DNA of 12,749 nucleotides from Oceanospirillaceae bacterium UBA2001. Lineage in GTDB: Bacteria > Pseudomonadota > Gammaproteobacteria > Pseudomonadales > Balneatricaceae. The notes under the pieces were generated by a model. It was not told where the DNA came from, ran no database searches, and saw only the letters and a program-made list of their open reading frames with translations. This document shows, piece after piece, positions 7,276 through 12,749 of the stretch. A program made the translations under genes and the position numbers. The DNA is taken from the NCBI GenBank assembly GCA_002335115.1, contig DDCR01000003.1, forward strand, positions 65,836 to 78,584, given 5' to 3'. The first letter of the stretch is position 1. Every line of letters starts with the position of its first letter.

Positions 7276-8460
7276 ATGAGTACACCGACGCCGAATACCA
7301 ATGCTTTAGTCCGCGCCTGGTATGACAAAGAAACCCGTTCAGTCATTGTGCAAATTATCGCTGCTGCACTGATTCTTTCATTTTTCGCCTTTATTATTAA
7401 TAACGCTGTAGTTAACTTATCCAACATTGGCAAAGACATCAATTTTAGCTTCTTATGGGATAATGCCAGTTATGACATCAACCAGCACTTAATTGAATAC
7501 AGTTCCACCTCTAGTCACTTTAGGGCTATGATTGTGGGTCTGATTAACACTCTCCTCGTTGCCGTTGCCGGTATTGTGCTTGCCACGATTCTCGGTTTTA
7601 TTCTAGGCGTTATGCGTTTATCAAGAAACTGGTTAACTCAAAAAATTGCCTACGTTTATATTGAATATATGCGCAACGTTCCAGTTTTACTGCATATCTT
7701 GCTTCTACATGGTCTAATTGTAAGCTCGCTGCCACGCCCAAAAGGTTCTTATAATTTTGGCGATACCTTTTTCTTAAACAATCGTGGTTTTCAAATGCCC
7801 AGCCCTGAGTTCCAGTCTTTATTTTGGATCGTGGGTGGCTTTGTGGTTGCTGGCTTGGCTTTTGCTTGGTGGTTTAGCCGCTACGCAAAAAATGTCCAAG
7901 ACACAACGGGGAAGACATACCCAGTGGCTCTCATTAATTTAGCAGCTATCCTATTGATGCCCTTAGTTGTTTATTTTGCTTTAGGCAGTCCTATTGAATG
8001 GGATGTACCCGCATTAAAAGGTTTTAACTTTAAAGGTGGTATGGTGGTGCGTCCTGAATTTATCGCACTATGGCTCGCTTTGTCTCTTTACACAGCCGCC
8101 TTTATTGGCGAAATCGTGCGTGCAGGCATCGTCGCCATTGATCATGGACAGACTGAGGCAGCCCAGGCTTTGGGGATTTCTAACAGTCGAGTGCTGAAGT
8201 TGGTGGTGATTCCACAAGGATTGCGAGTGATTATTCCACCCCTAACGAGTCAATATTTGAACCTAGCTAAGAATTCATCCTTGGCCTTGGCTATTGGTTA
8301 TATGGATATCGTGGCCACCATTGGCGGTATTTCTCTTAATCAAACAGGCCGAGAAATGGAATGTATGCTCATAGTGATGGCAATTTATTTGATTATTTCC
8401 TTACTCATATCCTCTGGTATGAACTGGTACAACGATCGCATTAGGCTAGTGGAACGTTAA
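7276..8460 (+). CDS. aapQ: General L-amino acid ABC transporter permease AapQ
   Basis: AapQ is one of the two inner-membrane permeases of the importer. At 394 aa it has the length and order of AapQ/BztB rather than of small HisM-like permeases. Hydrophobic segments lie at about 24-43, 84-113, 135-151, 182-200, 216-236, 262-280, 325-350 and 363-381. The long periplasmic insert with LPRPKGSYNFGDTFFLNNRGFQMP is typical of this branch. The conserved cytoplasmic EAA loop, EAAQALGISNSRVLKLVVIPQ in residues 294-314 with its invariant glycine at 300, docks onto the ATPase. AGG at 7266-7268 is 7 nt before the ATG. aapM starts 7 nt after the stop. Confidence 0.94.
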   Translation: MSTPTPNTNALVRAWYDKETRSVIVQIIAAALILSFFAFIINNAVVNLSNIGKDINFSFLWDNASYDINQHLIEYSSTSSHFRAMIVGLINTLLVAVAGIVLATILGFILGVMRLSRNWLTQKIAYVYIEYMRNVPVLLHILLLHGLIVSSLPRPKGSYNFGDTFFLNNRGFQMPSPEFQSLFWIVGGFVVAGLAFAWWFSRYAKNVQDTTGKTYPVALINLAAILLMPLVVYFALGSPIEWDVPALKGFNFKGGMVVRPEFIALWLALSLYTAAFIGEIVRAGIVAIDHGQTEAAQALGISNSRVLKLVVIPQGLRVIIPPLTSQYLNLAKNSSLALAIGYMDIVATIGGISLNQTGREMECMLIVMAIYLIISLLISSGMNWYNDRIRLVER

Positions 8461-8467
8461 GGTATAA

Positions 8468-9577
8468 ATGACTATGACTAAACAAACTTATGCACCAGGT
8501 ACCCACCCTAGCCTGCCCGCACCTACCAGCACCACTGGTTTAATATACTGGTTAAGGGTAAATTTATTTTCTTCAGTGGCTAATTCCATCATCACTTTGG
8601 TGTCCCTTTATCTTTTGTACTTAGCCCTGCCAGCGTCTATTAATTGGCTTTTCTTAGACGCTACTTATATCGGTGAAACACGTAAAGACTGTGCTCCCAA
8701 TGGAGCCTGCCTAGCTTTTATTGGAGAGCGTTTTAACCTCTTTGTATATGGTTTTTACCCCGAGCACCTGCGCTGGCGTGTTGACCTTGCCACTATCTTA
8801 CTTGCCGTTGCCGGTGCAGCAGTCTTATGGGACAACATACCTGCGCGCAAATATATGCTGCGGTTTGCCTTAATTTACCCCTTTATTGGTGCTTGGTTAC
8901 TCAGTGGCGGCTTTGGCTTAGAGCATGTTGGAACACACCTATTTGGTGGCCTCATGCTCACGCTAACGATTGGCGTGACTGGCATTGTGTGTTCTTTACC
9001 CATAGGCATTTTACTGGCCTTGGGACGCCAATCTAATCTACCTATTATCAAATATTTTTGTATTGGATTTATTGAATTCATCCGTGGCGTGCCTCTGATC
9101 ACTCTTTTATTTGTGGCTTCCACCATGTTGAGCTACTTTTTACCTCCTGGCACTACCTTCGACTTGTTAATGCGAGTTCTCATTATGGTAACTTTGTTCT
9201 CTTCAGCCTACATGGCTGAAGTCATACGTGGTGGCTTACAGGCATTGCCAAAAGGACAATTAGAAGCAGCAGAGTCCCTCGGCTTAAACTACTCTCAAGC
9301 CATGCGCTTCATTATTTTGCCACAGGCTTTAAAAATCTCCATCCCAGGTATCGTCAATACCTTTATTGGTTTATACAAAGACAGTACATTGGTCATCGTC
9401 ATCGGCTTATTGGACCCCCTCGGTATTGGTAGGGCGTCCGTAGCAGACTCAGCGTGGTTAGGCTTATCTACTGAAGTGTACCTTTTCGTTGCTATTTTCT
9501 TCTTTATCTCGTGTTTTGGTATGGCTCGTTACTCGCTTTATTTAGAGAACAAGCTCAATACTGGCCACAAGCGGTAA
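8468..9577 (+). CDS. aapM: General L-amino acid ABC transporter permease AapM
   Basis: AapM is the second inner-membrane permease and pairs with AapQ. The 369 aa protein has a cytoplasmic N-terminus, the conserved WLFLDATYIGETRKDC segment (60-75) containing a Cys75/Cys81 pair in a presumed periplasmic loop, then hydrophobic segments at about 107-121, 132-147, 160-186, 205-224, 233-256, 295-316 and 335-355. FIRGVPLITLLFVAS (204-218) and the EAA loop (266-286, E266, G272, P285-Q286) are as expected for the family. AAGG, formed partly by the aapQ stop codon (8459-8462), lies 5 nt before this ATG; a second in-frame ATG at 8474 is a possible alternative start. Confidence 0.94.
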   Translation: MTMTKQTYAPGTHPSLPAPTSTTGLIYWLRVNLFSSVANSIITLVSLYLLYLALPASINWLFLDATYIGETRKDCAPNGACLAFIGERFNLFVYGFYPEHLRWRVDLATILLAVAGAAVLWDNIPARKYMLRFALIYPFIGAWLLSGGFGLEHVGTHLFGGLMLTLTIGVTGIVCSLPIGILLALGRQSNLPIIKYFCIGFIEFIRGVPLITLLFVASTMLSYFLPPGTTFDLLMRVLIMVTLFSSAYMAEVIRGGLQALPKGQLEAAESLGLNYSQAMRFIILPQALKISIPGIVNTFIGLYKDSTLVIVIGLLDPLGIGRASVADSAWLGLSTEVYLFVAIFFFISCFGMARYSLYLENKLNTGHKR

Positions 9578-9602
9578 CCACTAATTTTAAGAGTTTAAGA
9601 AC

Positions 9603-10367
9603 ATGTCAGAATCAAAAAGTAAATTGAATAACGATCTGTGTATTGAAATTCGTAACATGAATAAATGGTATGGCGACTTCCACGTGCTCAAAAACATTAA
9701 TCTTGAGGTCACTCGGGGTGAAAAGATTGTTATTTGTGGTCCTTCCGGATCTGGAAAATCGACCATGATTCGGTGTATTAACCGATTAGAGGAACATCAA
9801 CAGGGTGACATCGTTGTTGATGGCACTGAGTTAACAAACGACCTAAAGAACATTGATGCTGTGCGTCGTGAAGTGGGGATGGTATTTCAACACTTTAACT
9901 TGTTCCCACATCTAACGGTCTTAGAAAACTGTACTTTAGCACCAATTTGGGTTCGTCAAACTCCCAAGGCTGAGGCCGAAGCGACTGCGATGGAGTTTCT
10001 AGAACGAGTTAAAATTCCTGAGCAAGCCAACAAATACCCAGGACAGCTTTCAGGTGGCCAACAGCAGCGAGTGGCAATTGCCCGCTCTTTGTGTATGCGC
10101 CCCAACATTATGTTATTTGATGAGCCCACATCGGCGCTAGACCCAGAGATGATCAAGGAAGTGCTCGATACCATGGTTTCGTTAGCTGAAGAAGGTATCA
10201 CTATGTTGTGTGTGACCCACGAAATGGGCTTTGCCAAGCAAGTTGCAGACCGAGTGATCTTTATGGACGAAGGTGAGATCATTGAGTCCAATACGCCCCA
10301 TGAATTCTTTGATAATCCACAACATGACCGTACCAAGTTGTTCTTGAGTCAGATTTTAGGTCATTAA
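9603..10367 (+). CDS. aapP: General L-amino acid ABC transporter ATP-binding protein
   Basis: AapP is the cytoplasmic ATPase that drives uptake through AapQ/AapM. The 254 aa sequence carries Walker [10 protein letters not shown] (46-54), the Q-loop glutamine at 96 ([13 protein letters not shown]), the ABC signature LSGGQQQR (149-156), Walker [13 protein letters not shown] (169-180, with D173 and catalytic E174) and the switch histidine H206 in CVTHEMGFA. It is closest in pattern to GlnQ/AapP/BztD ATPases of polar amino acid importers, and the operon context assigns it to Aap. The ATG is 25 nt after aapM, with a modest AAGAG at 9589-9593. It is the last gene of the operon. Confidence 0.95.
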   Translation: MSESKSKLNNDLCIEIRNMNKWYGDFHVLKNINLEVTRGEKIVICGPSGSGKSTMIRCINRLEEHQQGDIVVDGTELTNDLKNIDAVRREVGMVFQHFNLFPHLTVLENCTLAPIWVRQTPKAEAEATAMEFLERVKIPEQANKYPGQLSGGQQQRVAIARSLCMRPNIMLFDEPTSALDPEMIKEVLDTMVSLAEEGITMLCVTHEMGFAKQVADRVIFMDEGEIIESNTPHEFFDNPQHDRTKLFLSQILGH

Positions 10368-10382
10368 AACAGCCTTAGACTC

Positions 10383-10404
10383 GTGCTCACCTTCTGGTGG
10401 GCAC
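10383..10404 (+). terminator. Probable transcription end of the aap operon
   Basis: GTGCTCACC (10383-10391) pairs with GGTGGGCAC (10396-10404) around TTCT, nine pairs including one G.U. The U-rich stretches (TTTTC and six T) come about 10 and 20 nt later rather than immediately, so termination may be partial or use the second small AAAAG/CTTTT stem that follows. Confidence 0.55.
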
Positions 10405-10448
10405 CAAAAGGTTGCTTTTCTATTGCTTTTTTCTGCGTCTTTTAAATT

Positions 10449-10955
10449 ATGTCGTTGCAACAACACCTTGCCATTATTGAACAACAATTAGGGCGTCCAC
10501 CAAGAGCCTTAAAGGCCATCGCTGCGAGTTCTAACAGTGGTGTTCCCTTGGTGCTAAAAATGCACCCCCTAATGGACAACAAACCTTTTCCAACCTTATA
10601 TTGGTTGAGCTCAAAAGATCTGCACAAAGCCATTAGCCAGATAGAAATGACGGGCATGGTCAAACAACTTGAACAACAACTGCAAGACGACTCAAAGTGG
10701 ATGGCGGCCTACCAAGAAAATCAAAGAGCCTATGTGGCTGAACGCTGGGCTAATTGTTCTGCCCAAGACCTAAAGCAACTCGACCAGTTGGGTTATACCA
10801 CTTTGTTTGATACCTATGGCATTGGGGGTTTAAGAGATTGGCAGCAAATTCGCTGCCTACACATGCAGTATGCCCATCATCTGTGTGGTGAAAATGTTAT
10901 TGGTCAGTGGCTAGACGAGCATTATGGTCTTAATGAGTTAACCATTAGCCTTTAA
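10449..10955 (+). CDS. DUF501 family protein
   Basis: The 168 aa protein matches the DUF501 family in pattern: an N-terminal QLGRPPRALKAIAAS, VPLVLKMHPLMDNKPFPTLYWLS in the first third, a YVAERW motif near residue 95, and the C-terminal GIGGLRDWQQIRCLHMQYAHHL. The conserved Arg, His and Cys residues (RDW, CLHMQYAHH) suggest a catalytic or ligand site, but no biochemical function is established to my knowledge. In gammaproteobacteria and actinobacteria DUF501 proteins are usually single copy; in actinobacteria they often sit near eno and ftsB-like genes, which is not so here. The ATG has no clear Shine-Dalgarno, yet homology begins only about 10 residues later, so the start is likely right. 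It ends tail to tail with the asparaginase-like gene. Confidence 0.9.
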   Translation: MSLQQHLAIIEQQLGRPPRALKAIAASSNSGVPLVLKMHPLMDNKPFPTLYWLSSKDLHKAISQIEMTGMVKQLEQQLQDDSKWMAAYQENQRAYVAERWANCSAQDLKQLDQLGYTTLFDTYGIGGLRDWQQIRCLHMQYAHHLCGENVIGQWLDEHYGLNELTISL

Positions 10956-11446
10956 AGATCTTCTTCAAGGTCCTGAAACTGGCCTTCAGCACGATTTTTC
11001 ACGACCCTATCAACATTGTATATGCGACCATTCATGCACAAATACACGCCTTCTGAAAGTGTCTGTACCGCTGCCACTGCCACACCTAGATTGAAATCTG
11101 CATCAGTTAACTTCATGATCGCTGGTTGCATAGCCCCCATAATGACAATGGTTTTATGGGCCGCCCGTTTTAGGACTTGGCCCGTGTCGACCATGGTGTC
11201 AGTGCCGTGGGTAATGATCACGTGTTTGCCACTATGGTCCTGCACCACAGATAATATTTCTTGACGATCAGCATCGGTCATCTCTAAGCTGTCTTTGGAG
11301 ATCATCTGCCTGACCTCAAAATCAAAATTAGCCCTAACCCGTTGTAAAATTTCCACAGCGGCAGGCGCACCAATTTGATAATCACTGAGGGCATCAAAAT
11401 ACACCTTATCGATGGTGCCACCAATAGCAAGAACCAGTAATTTCAT
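10952..11446 (-). CDS. Single-domain asparaginase-like protein (N-terminal domain only)
   Basis: The protein is the N-terminal catalytic domain of the type I/II L-asparaginase fold without the C-terminal domain: 164 aa against about 330. All catalytic landmarks are visible: LAIGGTIDK with nucleophile-equivalent T11, KDSLEMT (D52-S53), ITHGTDTM with T82-D83, GAMQP (104-108), and VVKNRAEGQF with K150, equivalent to the active-site lysine. The usual SADGP is replaced by TDADFN. It has no signal peptide and is probably cytoplasmic. The start MKLLVLAIGG is preferred over a further upstream ATG at 11500 because homology begins here and AGGA (11455-11458) lies 8 nt upstream. The stop of the DUF1415 gene is 10 nt upstream, so the two form one operon. 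Related short proteins are known as asparaginase domain-containing proteins; their substrate is unclear. Confidence 0.9.
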   Translation of the reverse strand: MKLLVLAIGGTIDKVYFDALSDYQIGAPAAVEILQRVRANFDFEVRQMISKDSLEMTDADRQEILSVVQDHSGKHVIITHGTDTMVDTGQVLKRAAHKTIVIMGAMQPAIMKLTDADFNLGVAVAAVQTLSEGVYLCMNGRIYNVDRVVKNRAEGQFQDLEEDL

Positions 11447-11456
11447 AAAACTTTTC

Positions 11457-12032
11457 CTATTTACCCCAGGGGCAGAGTGATTCGACCTGCTGACGGCCAA
11501 GTTTATTCAGTGTTTTTATATTATCTTCATAAATCTGTTTAGGGTCCACAACGTGAGCAAGGGCTTTGGTCATTTGAGCTTGTCTCAGAAGGTGTATGGT
11601 CGGATATGGTGAGCGATTAGTAAAGTGGCTAAGATCATCAGCTGCCACACCCTCAAATTGATATTGCGGATGAAAGGATGCTAATTGCACATGCTCTGTC
11701 AGTTTTGCCTGCTCTAATAGCTGCTGAAACCAATCGACTAGGTCCAGGTAATCATCGAACACTGTTAGGCCTTGGGGGAACATGAGTAAGCTAGTGGCAA
11801 TGTCATTTTCATCAGCCCCTAACAGGCGCTGTAACTCATGCACAAAGAACTGCTTTAATTGGGCATCGGTGTTGGCATCACAAATAGCATAAAACACTTG
11901 GTCTTGGGCTAAGACGCTATGTGAAAACGGGCATAGATTTAATCCAACCACCATTTGGTCAAGCCATCGACGCGTGTTTTTGACTATATCTTGGTGCGCT
12001 ATTGATAGTGTCTTAGGGCCAAACTTATTGAT
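11457..12032 (-). CDS. DUF1415 family protein, probable ATC start
   Basis: The DUF1415 signatures are clear: VVGLNLCPF, LLMFPQGLTVFDDYLDLVDW, LASFHPQYQFEG and TNRSPYPTIHLLR near the C-terminal third. The function is unknown. The first ATG (11954) falls inside the conserved block at M-VVGLNLCPF, but the frame stays open upstream and encodes NTRRWLDQ, which matches the usual (T-x-R)-W-(V/L)-(E/D) prefix of the family. No ATG, GTG or TTG exists between that ATG and the in-frame stop at 12060-12062. A strong AAGGAG (12040-12045) sits exactly 7 nt before an in-frame ATC at 12030-12032, which I take as the start, giving 191 aa. If only canonical starts are allowed, the gene is 11457-11954 (165 aa). 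It is the first gene of the pair with the asparaginase-like gene. Confidence 0.88.
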   Translation of the reverse strand: MNKFGPKTLSIAHQDIVKNTRRWLDQMVVGLNLCPFSHSVLAQDQVFYAICDANTDAQLKQFFVHELQRLLGADENDIATSLLMFPQGLTVFDDYLDLVDWFQQLLEQAKLTEHVQLASFHPQYQFEGVAADDLSHFTNRSPYPTIHLLRQAQMTKALAHVVDPKQIYEDNIKTLNKLGRQQVESLCPWGK

Positions 12033-12039
12033 ACAATAG

Positions 12040-12045
12040 CTCCTT
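12040..12045 (-). promoter_or_regulatory. Shine-Dalgarno that sets the DUF1415 start
   Basis: AAGGAG on the minus strand is near-ideal and has no canonical start codon in any frame at a workable distance with a long frame: the TTG 3 nt away opens only a three-codon frame. The in-frame ATC is 7 nt away. Confidence 0.6.
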
Positions 12046-12073
12046 TCTTGTTTGCATAATTAATGAGCTTACT

Positions 12074-12625
12074 GTGCCCATATCTCTAGTTCATGCGCAA
12101 CAACCATATCCATCGACTTGGCGCAGTTACAGGCGTCCATTGTGTCATACCGTACCACACCATTGGCAGGCTTGGCTGCAGGATAAAGGTTCTTTGACAC
12201 AGCGCCTTGTGCATGCCAGTAACGGTCAGTTTTCAGTGCGCGTGGTTCGTAACCAATGGGGTATTCCTAGCGCGTCTGAGGCTAAAATACTTAAACTTAA
12301 ACCACGCCAGCGCGCTATTATTCGCGAAGTTGAATTACTCTGTCACGGCCAAGTGTGGGTGTGTGCCCGCAGTATTATACCCCACGGCACACTGACTGGC
12401 AGGCTCAGACGATTTAAAAATATCGGTGACAAGCCCTTAGGTGCTTTATTATTTAAGCACCCCAATATGGTGCGTGGCCCATTGCAGGTAACCTGCCTCA
12501 TTCAACAGCCTAGCCTGCAACAACATTGGGCCCGCCGCTCAGTATTTTATTTAGACGGTAAAGGCATCTTAGTGACCGAAGTCTTTATGCCTCCCATGGC
12601 GACAATATCCCCACAAGACGTTTAG
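12074..12625 (+). CDS. ubiC: Chorismate--pyruvate lyase
   Basis: UbiC removes pyruvate from chorismate to give 4-hydroxybenzoate, the first committed step of ubiquinone synthesis in the cytoplasm. The 183 aa protein (E. coli 165) shows the family order: WLQDKGSLTQRL (34-45), REVELLC with R84 matching catalytic R76 of E. coli, WVCARSIIP (95-103), KPLGALLF (120-127), and WARRSVFYLDGKGILVTEVFMP (152-173) with E169 matching E155. There is no in-frame ATG near the start; GTG at 12074 with GAG at 12065-12067 fits best. Sequence upstream overlaps the DUF1415 gene, with only a weak TTGACT (11980-11985) / GATAGT (12004-12009) promoter candidate. ubiA, the usual partner, does not follow; no plus-strand frame is open after the stop. 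Confidence 0.93.
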   Translation: MPISLVHAQQPYPSTWRSYRRPLCHTVPHHWQAWLQDKGSLTQRLVHASNGQFSVRVVRNQWGIPSASEAKILKLKPRQRAIIREVELLCHGQVWVCARSIIPHGTLTGRLRRFKNIGDKPLGALLFKHPNMVRGPLQVTCLIQQPSLQQHWARRSVFYLDGKGILVTEVFMPPMATISPQDV

Positions 12626-12749
12626 CAATGATTACCTGTAACTGAATAAAGAGTTGTTGATAGGCCTCAAGTCCACAGTGTAAGGGATCTAATAGCTCTT
12701 GTTCGCCAGCCATTAACTGGTATCGAGGGCGACAATTAAAAGCTAACTT
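12585..12749 (-). CDS. Unrecognised protein, C-terminal end (cut by window edge)
   Basis: A minus-strand frame is open for 54 codons from the window edge to a TAA at 12585-12587, while the other five frames in 12626-12749 are all interrupted. The visible end reads KLAFNCRPRYQLMAGEQELL, then DPLHCGLEAYQQLFIQLQ and a short hydrophobic-basic tail. It looks like real soluble protein, with two cysteines in the segment, but I do not recognise the family. It runs toward ubiC and overlaps its last 41 bases. The start and most of the gene lie outside the window. Confidence 0.5.
   Translation of the reverse strand, partial: KLAFNCRPRYQLMAGEQELLDPLHCGLEAYQQLFIQLQVIIAKRLVGILSPWEA

Noticed and set aside
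8827..9126. Additional frames on both strands inside aapM
   Set aside because: They are out-of-frame shadows of a clearly conserved permease gene with no ribosome sites or recognisable motifs.
11447..11500. Longer start for the asparaginase-like protein at 11500
   Set aside because: The extra 18 residues have no family match and overlap the DUF1415 gene; the start at 11446 has a ribosome site and the family N-terminus MKLLVLAIGGTI.
12025..12057. Ten-codon leader peptide (MQTRKELLYQ) on the minus strand before the DUF1415 gene
   Set aside because: It has no ribosome site of its own and shows no attenuator signature; it overlaps the AAGGAG that better serves the ATC start.
12063..12089. ATG at 12063 as the ubiC start
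   Set aside because: It is out of frame with ubiC and stops after eight codons.
1..12749. Mobile element, phage, toxin-antitoxin, CRISPR, tRNA or rRNA
   Set aside because: No transposase or integrase motifs, spaced repeat arrays, terminal inverted repeats or tRNA-like cloverleaf sequences were seen on reading both strands.

Overview
The window looks like chromosomal DNA of a gammaproteobacterium, probably a marine or Oceanospirillales-like lineage. The evidence is the gmk-rpoZ-spoT-recG block, the SpoT-type bifunctional (p)ppGpp enzyme, a UbiC chorismate lyase, DUF1415 and DUF501 proteins, and a complete aapJQMP amino acid importer. Base composition is moderate and even. I see no insertion sequence, phage gene, tRNA, rRNA or CRISPR array, so this reads as core genome rather than an island.

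Layout. Positions 1-239 (minus) hold the N-terminal third of RNase PH (rph). It diverges from a plus-strand block, gmk (433-1062) and rpoZ (1143-1466), which starts at a near-consensus sigma70 promoter (CTGACA-N17-TATAAT) and ends at a strong symmetric intrinsic terminator (1501-1530). spoT (1631-3751) and recG (3764-5821) form a second unit with its own likely promoter. yicC, common between rph and gmk in relatives, and ridA or trmH, common between spoT and recG, are absent here.

Positions 5822-6093 are a regulatory leader in front of aapJ (6094-7119), aapQ (7276-8460), aapM (8468-9577) and aapP (9603-10367). These encode the periplasmic binding protein, two permeases and the ATPase of a general L-amino acid ABC transporter. 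A perfect 11-bp UUCG-capped hairpin without a U-run separates the binding-protein gene from the permease genes, as expected where the binding protein is made in excess.

The right side holds poorly characterised genes: a DUF501 protein (10449-10955, plus) that meets, stop codon on stop codon, a minus-strand pair of a single-domain asparaginase-like protein (10952-11446) and a DUF1415 protein (about 11457-12032). The DUF1415 gene appears to lack a normal start codon at the position homology requires. ubiC (12074-12625, GTG start) diverges from it and commits chorismate to ubiquinone. The last 165 bases carry the 3' end of an unrecognised minus-strand reading frame that overlaps the end of ubiC.

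I did not find a clear new defence or mobile system. The best candidates for undescribed biology are the DUF501 / single-domain asparaginase / DUF1415 cluster, the apparent ATC start of the DUF1415 gene, and the RNA hairpins around recG and aapJ.
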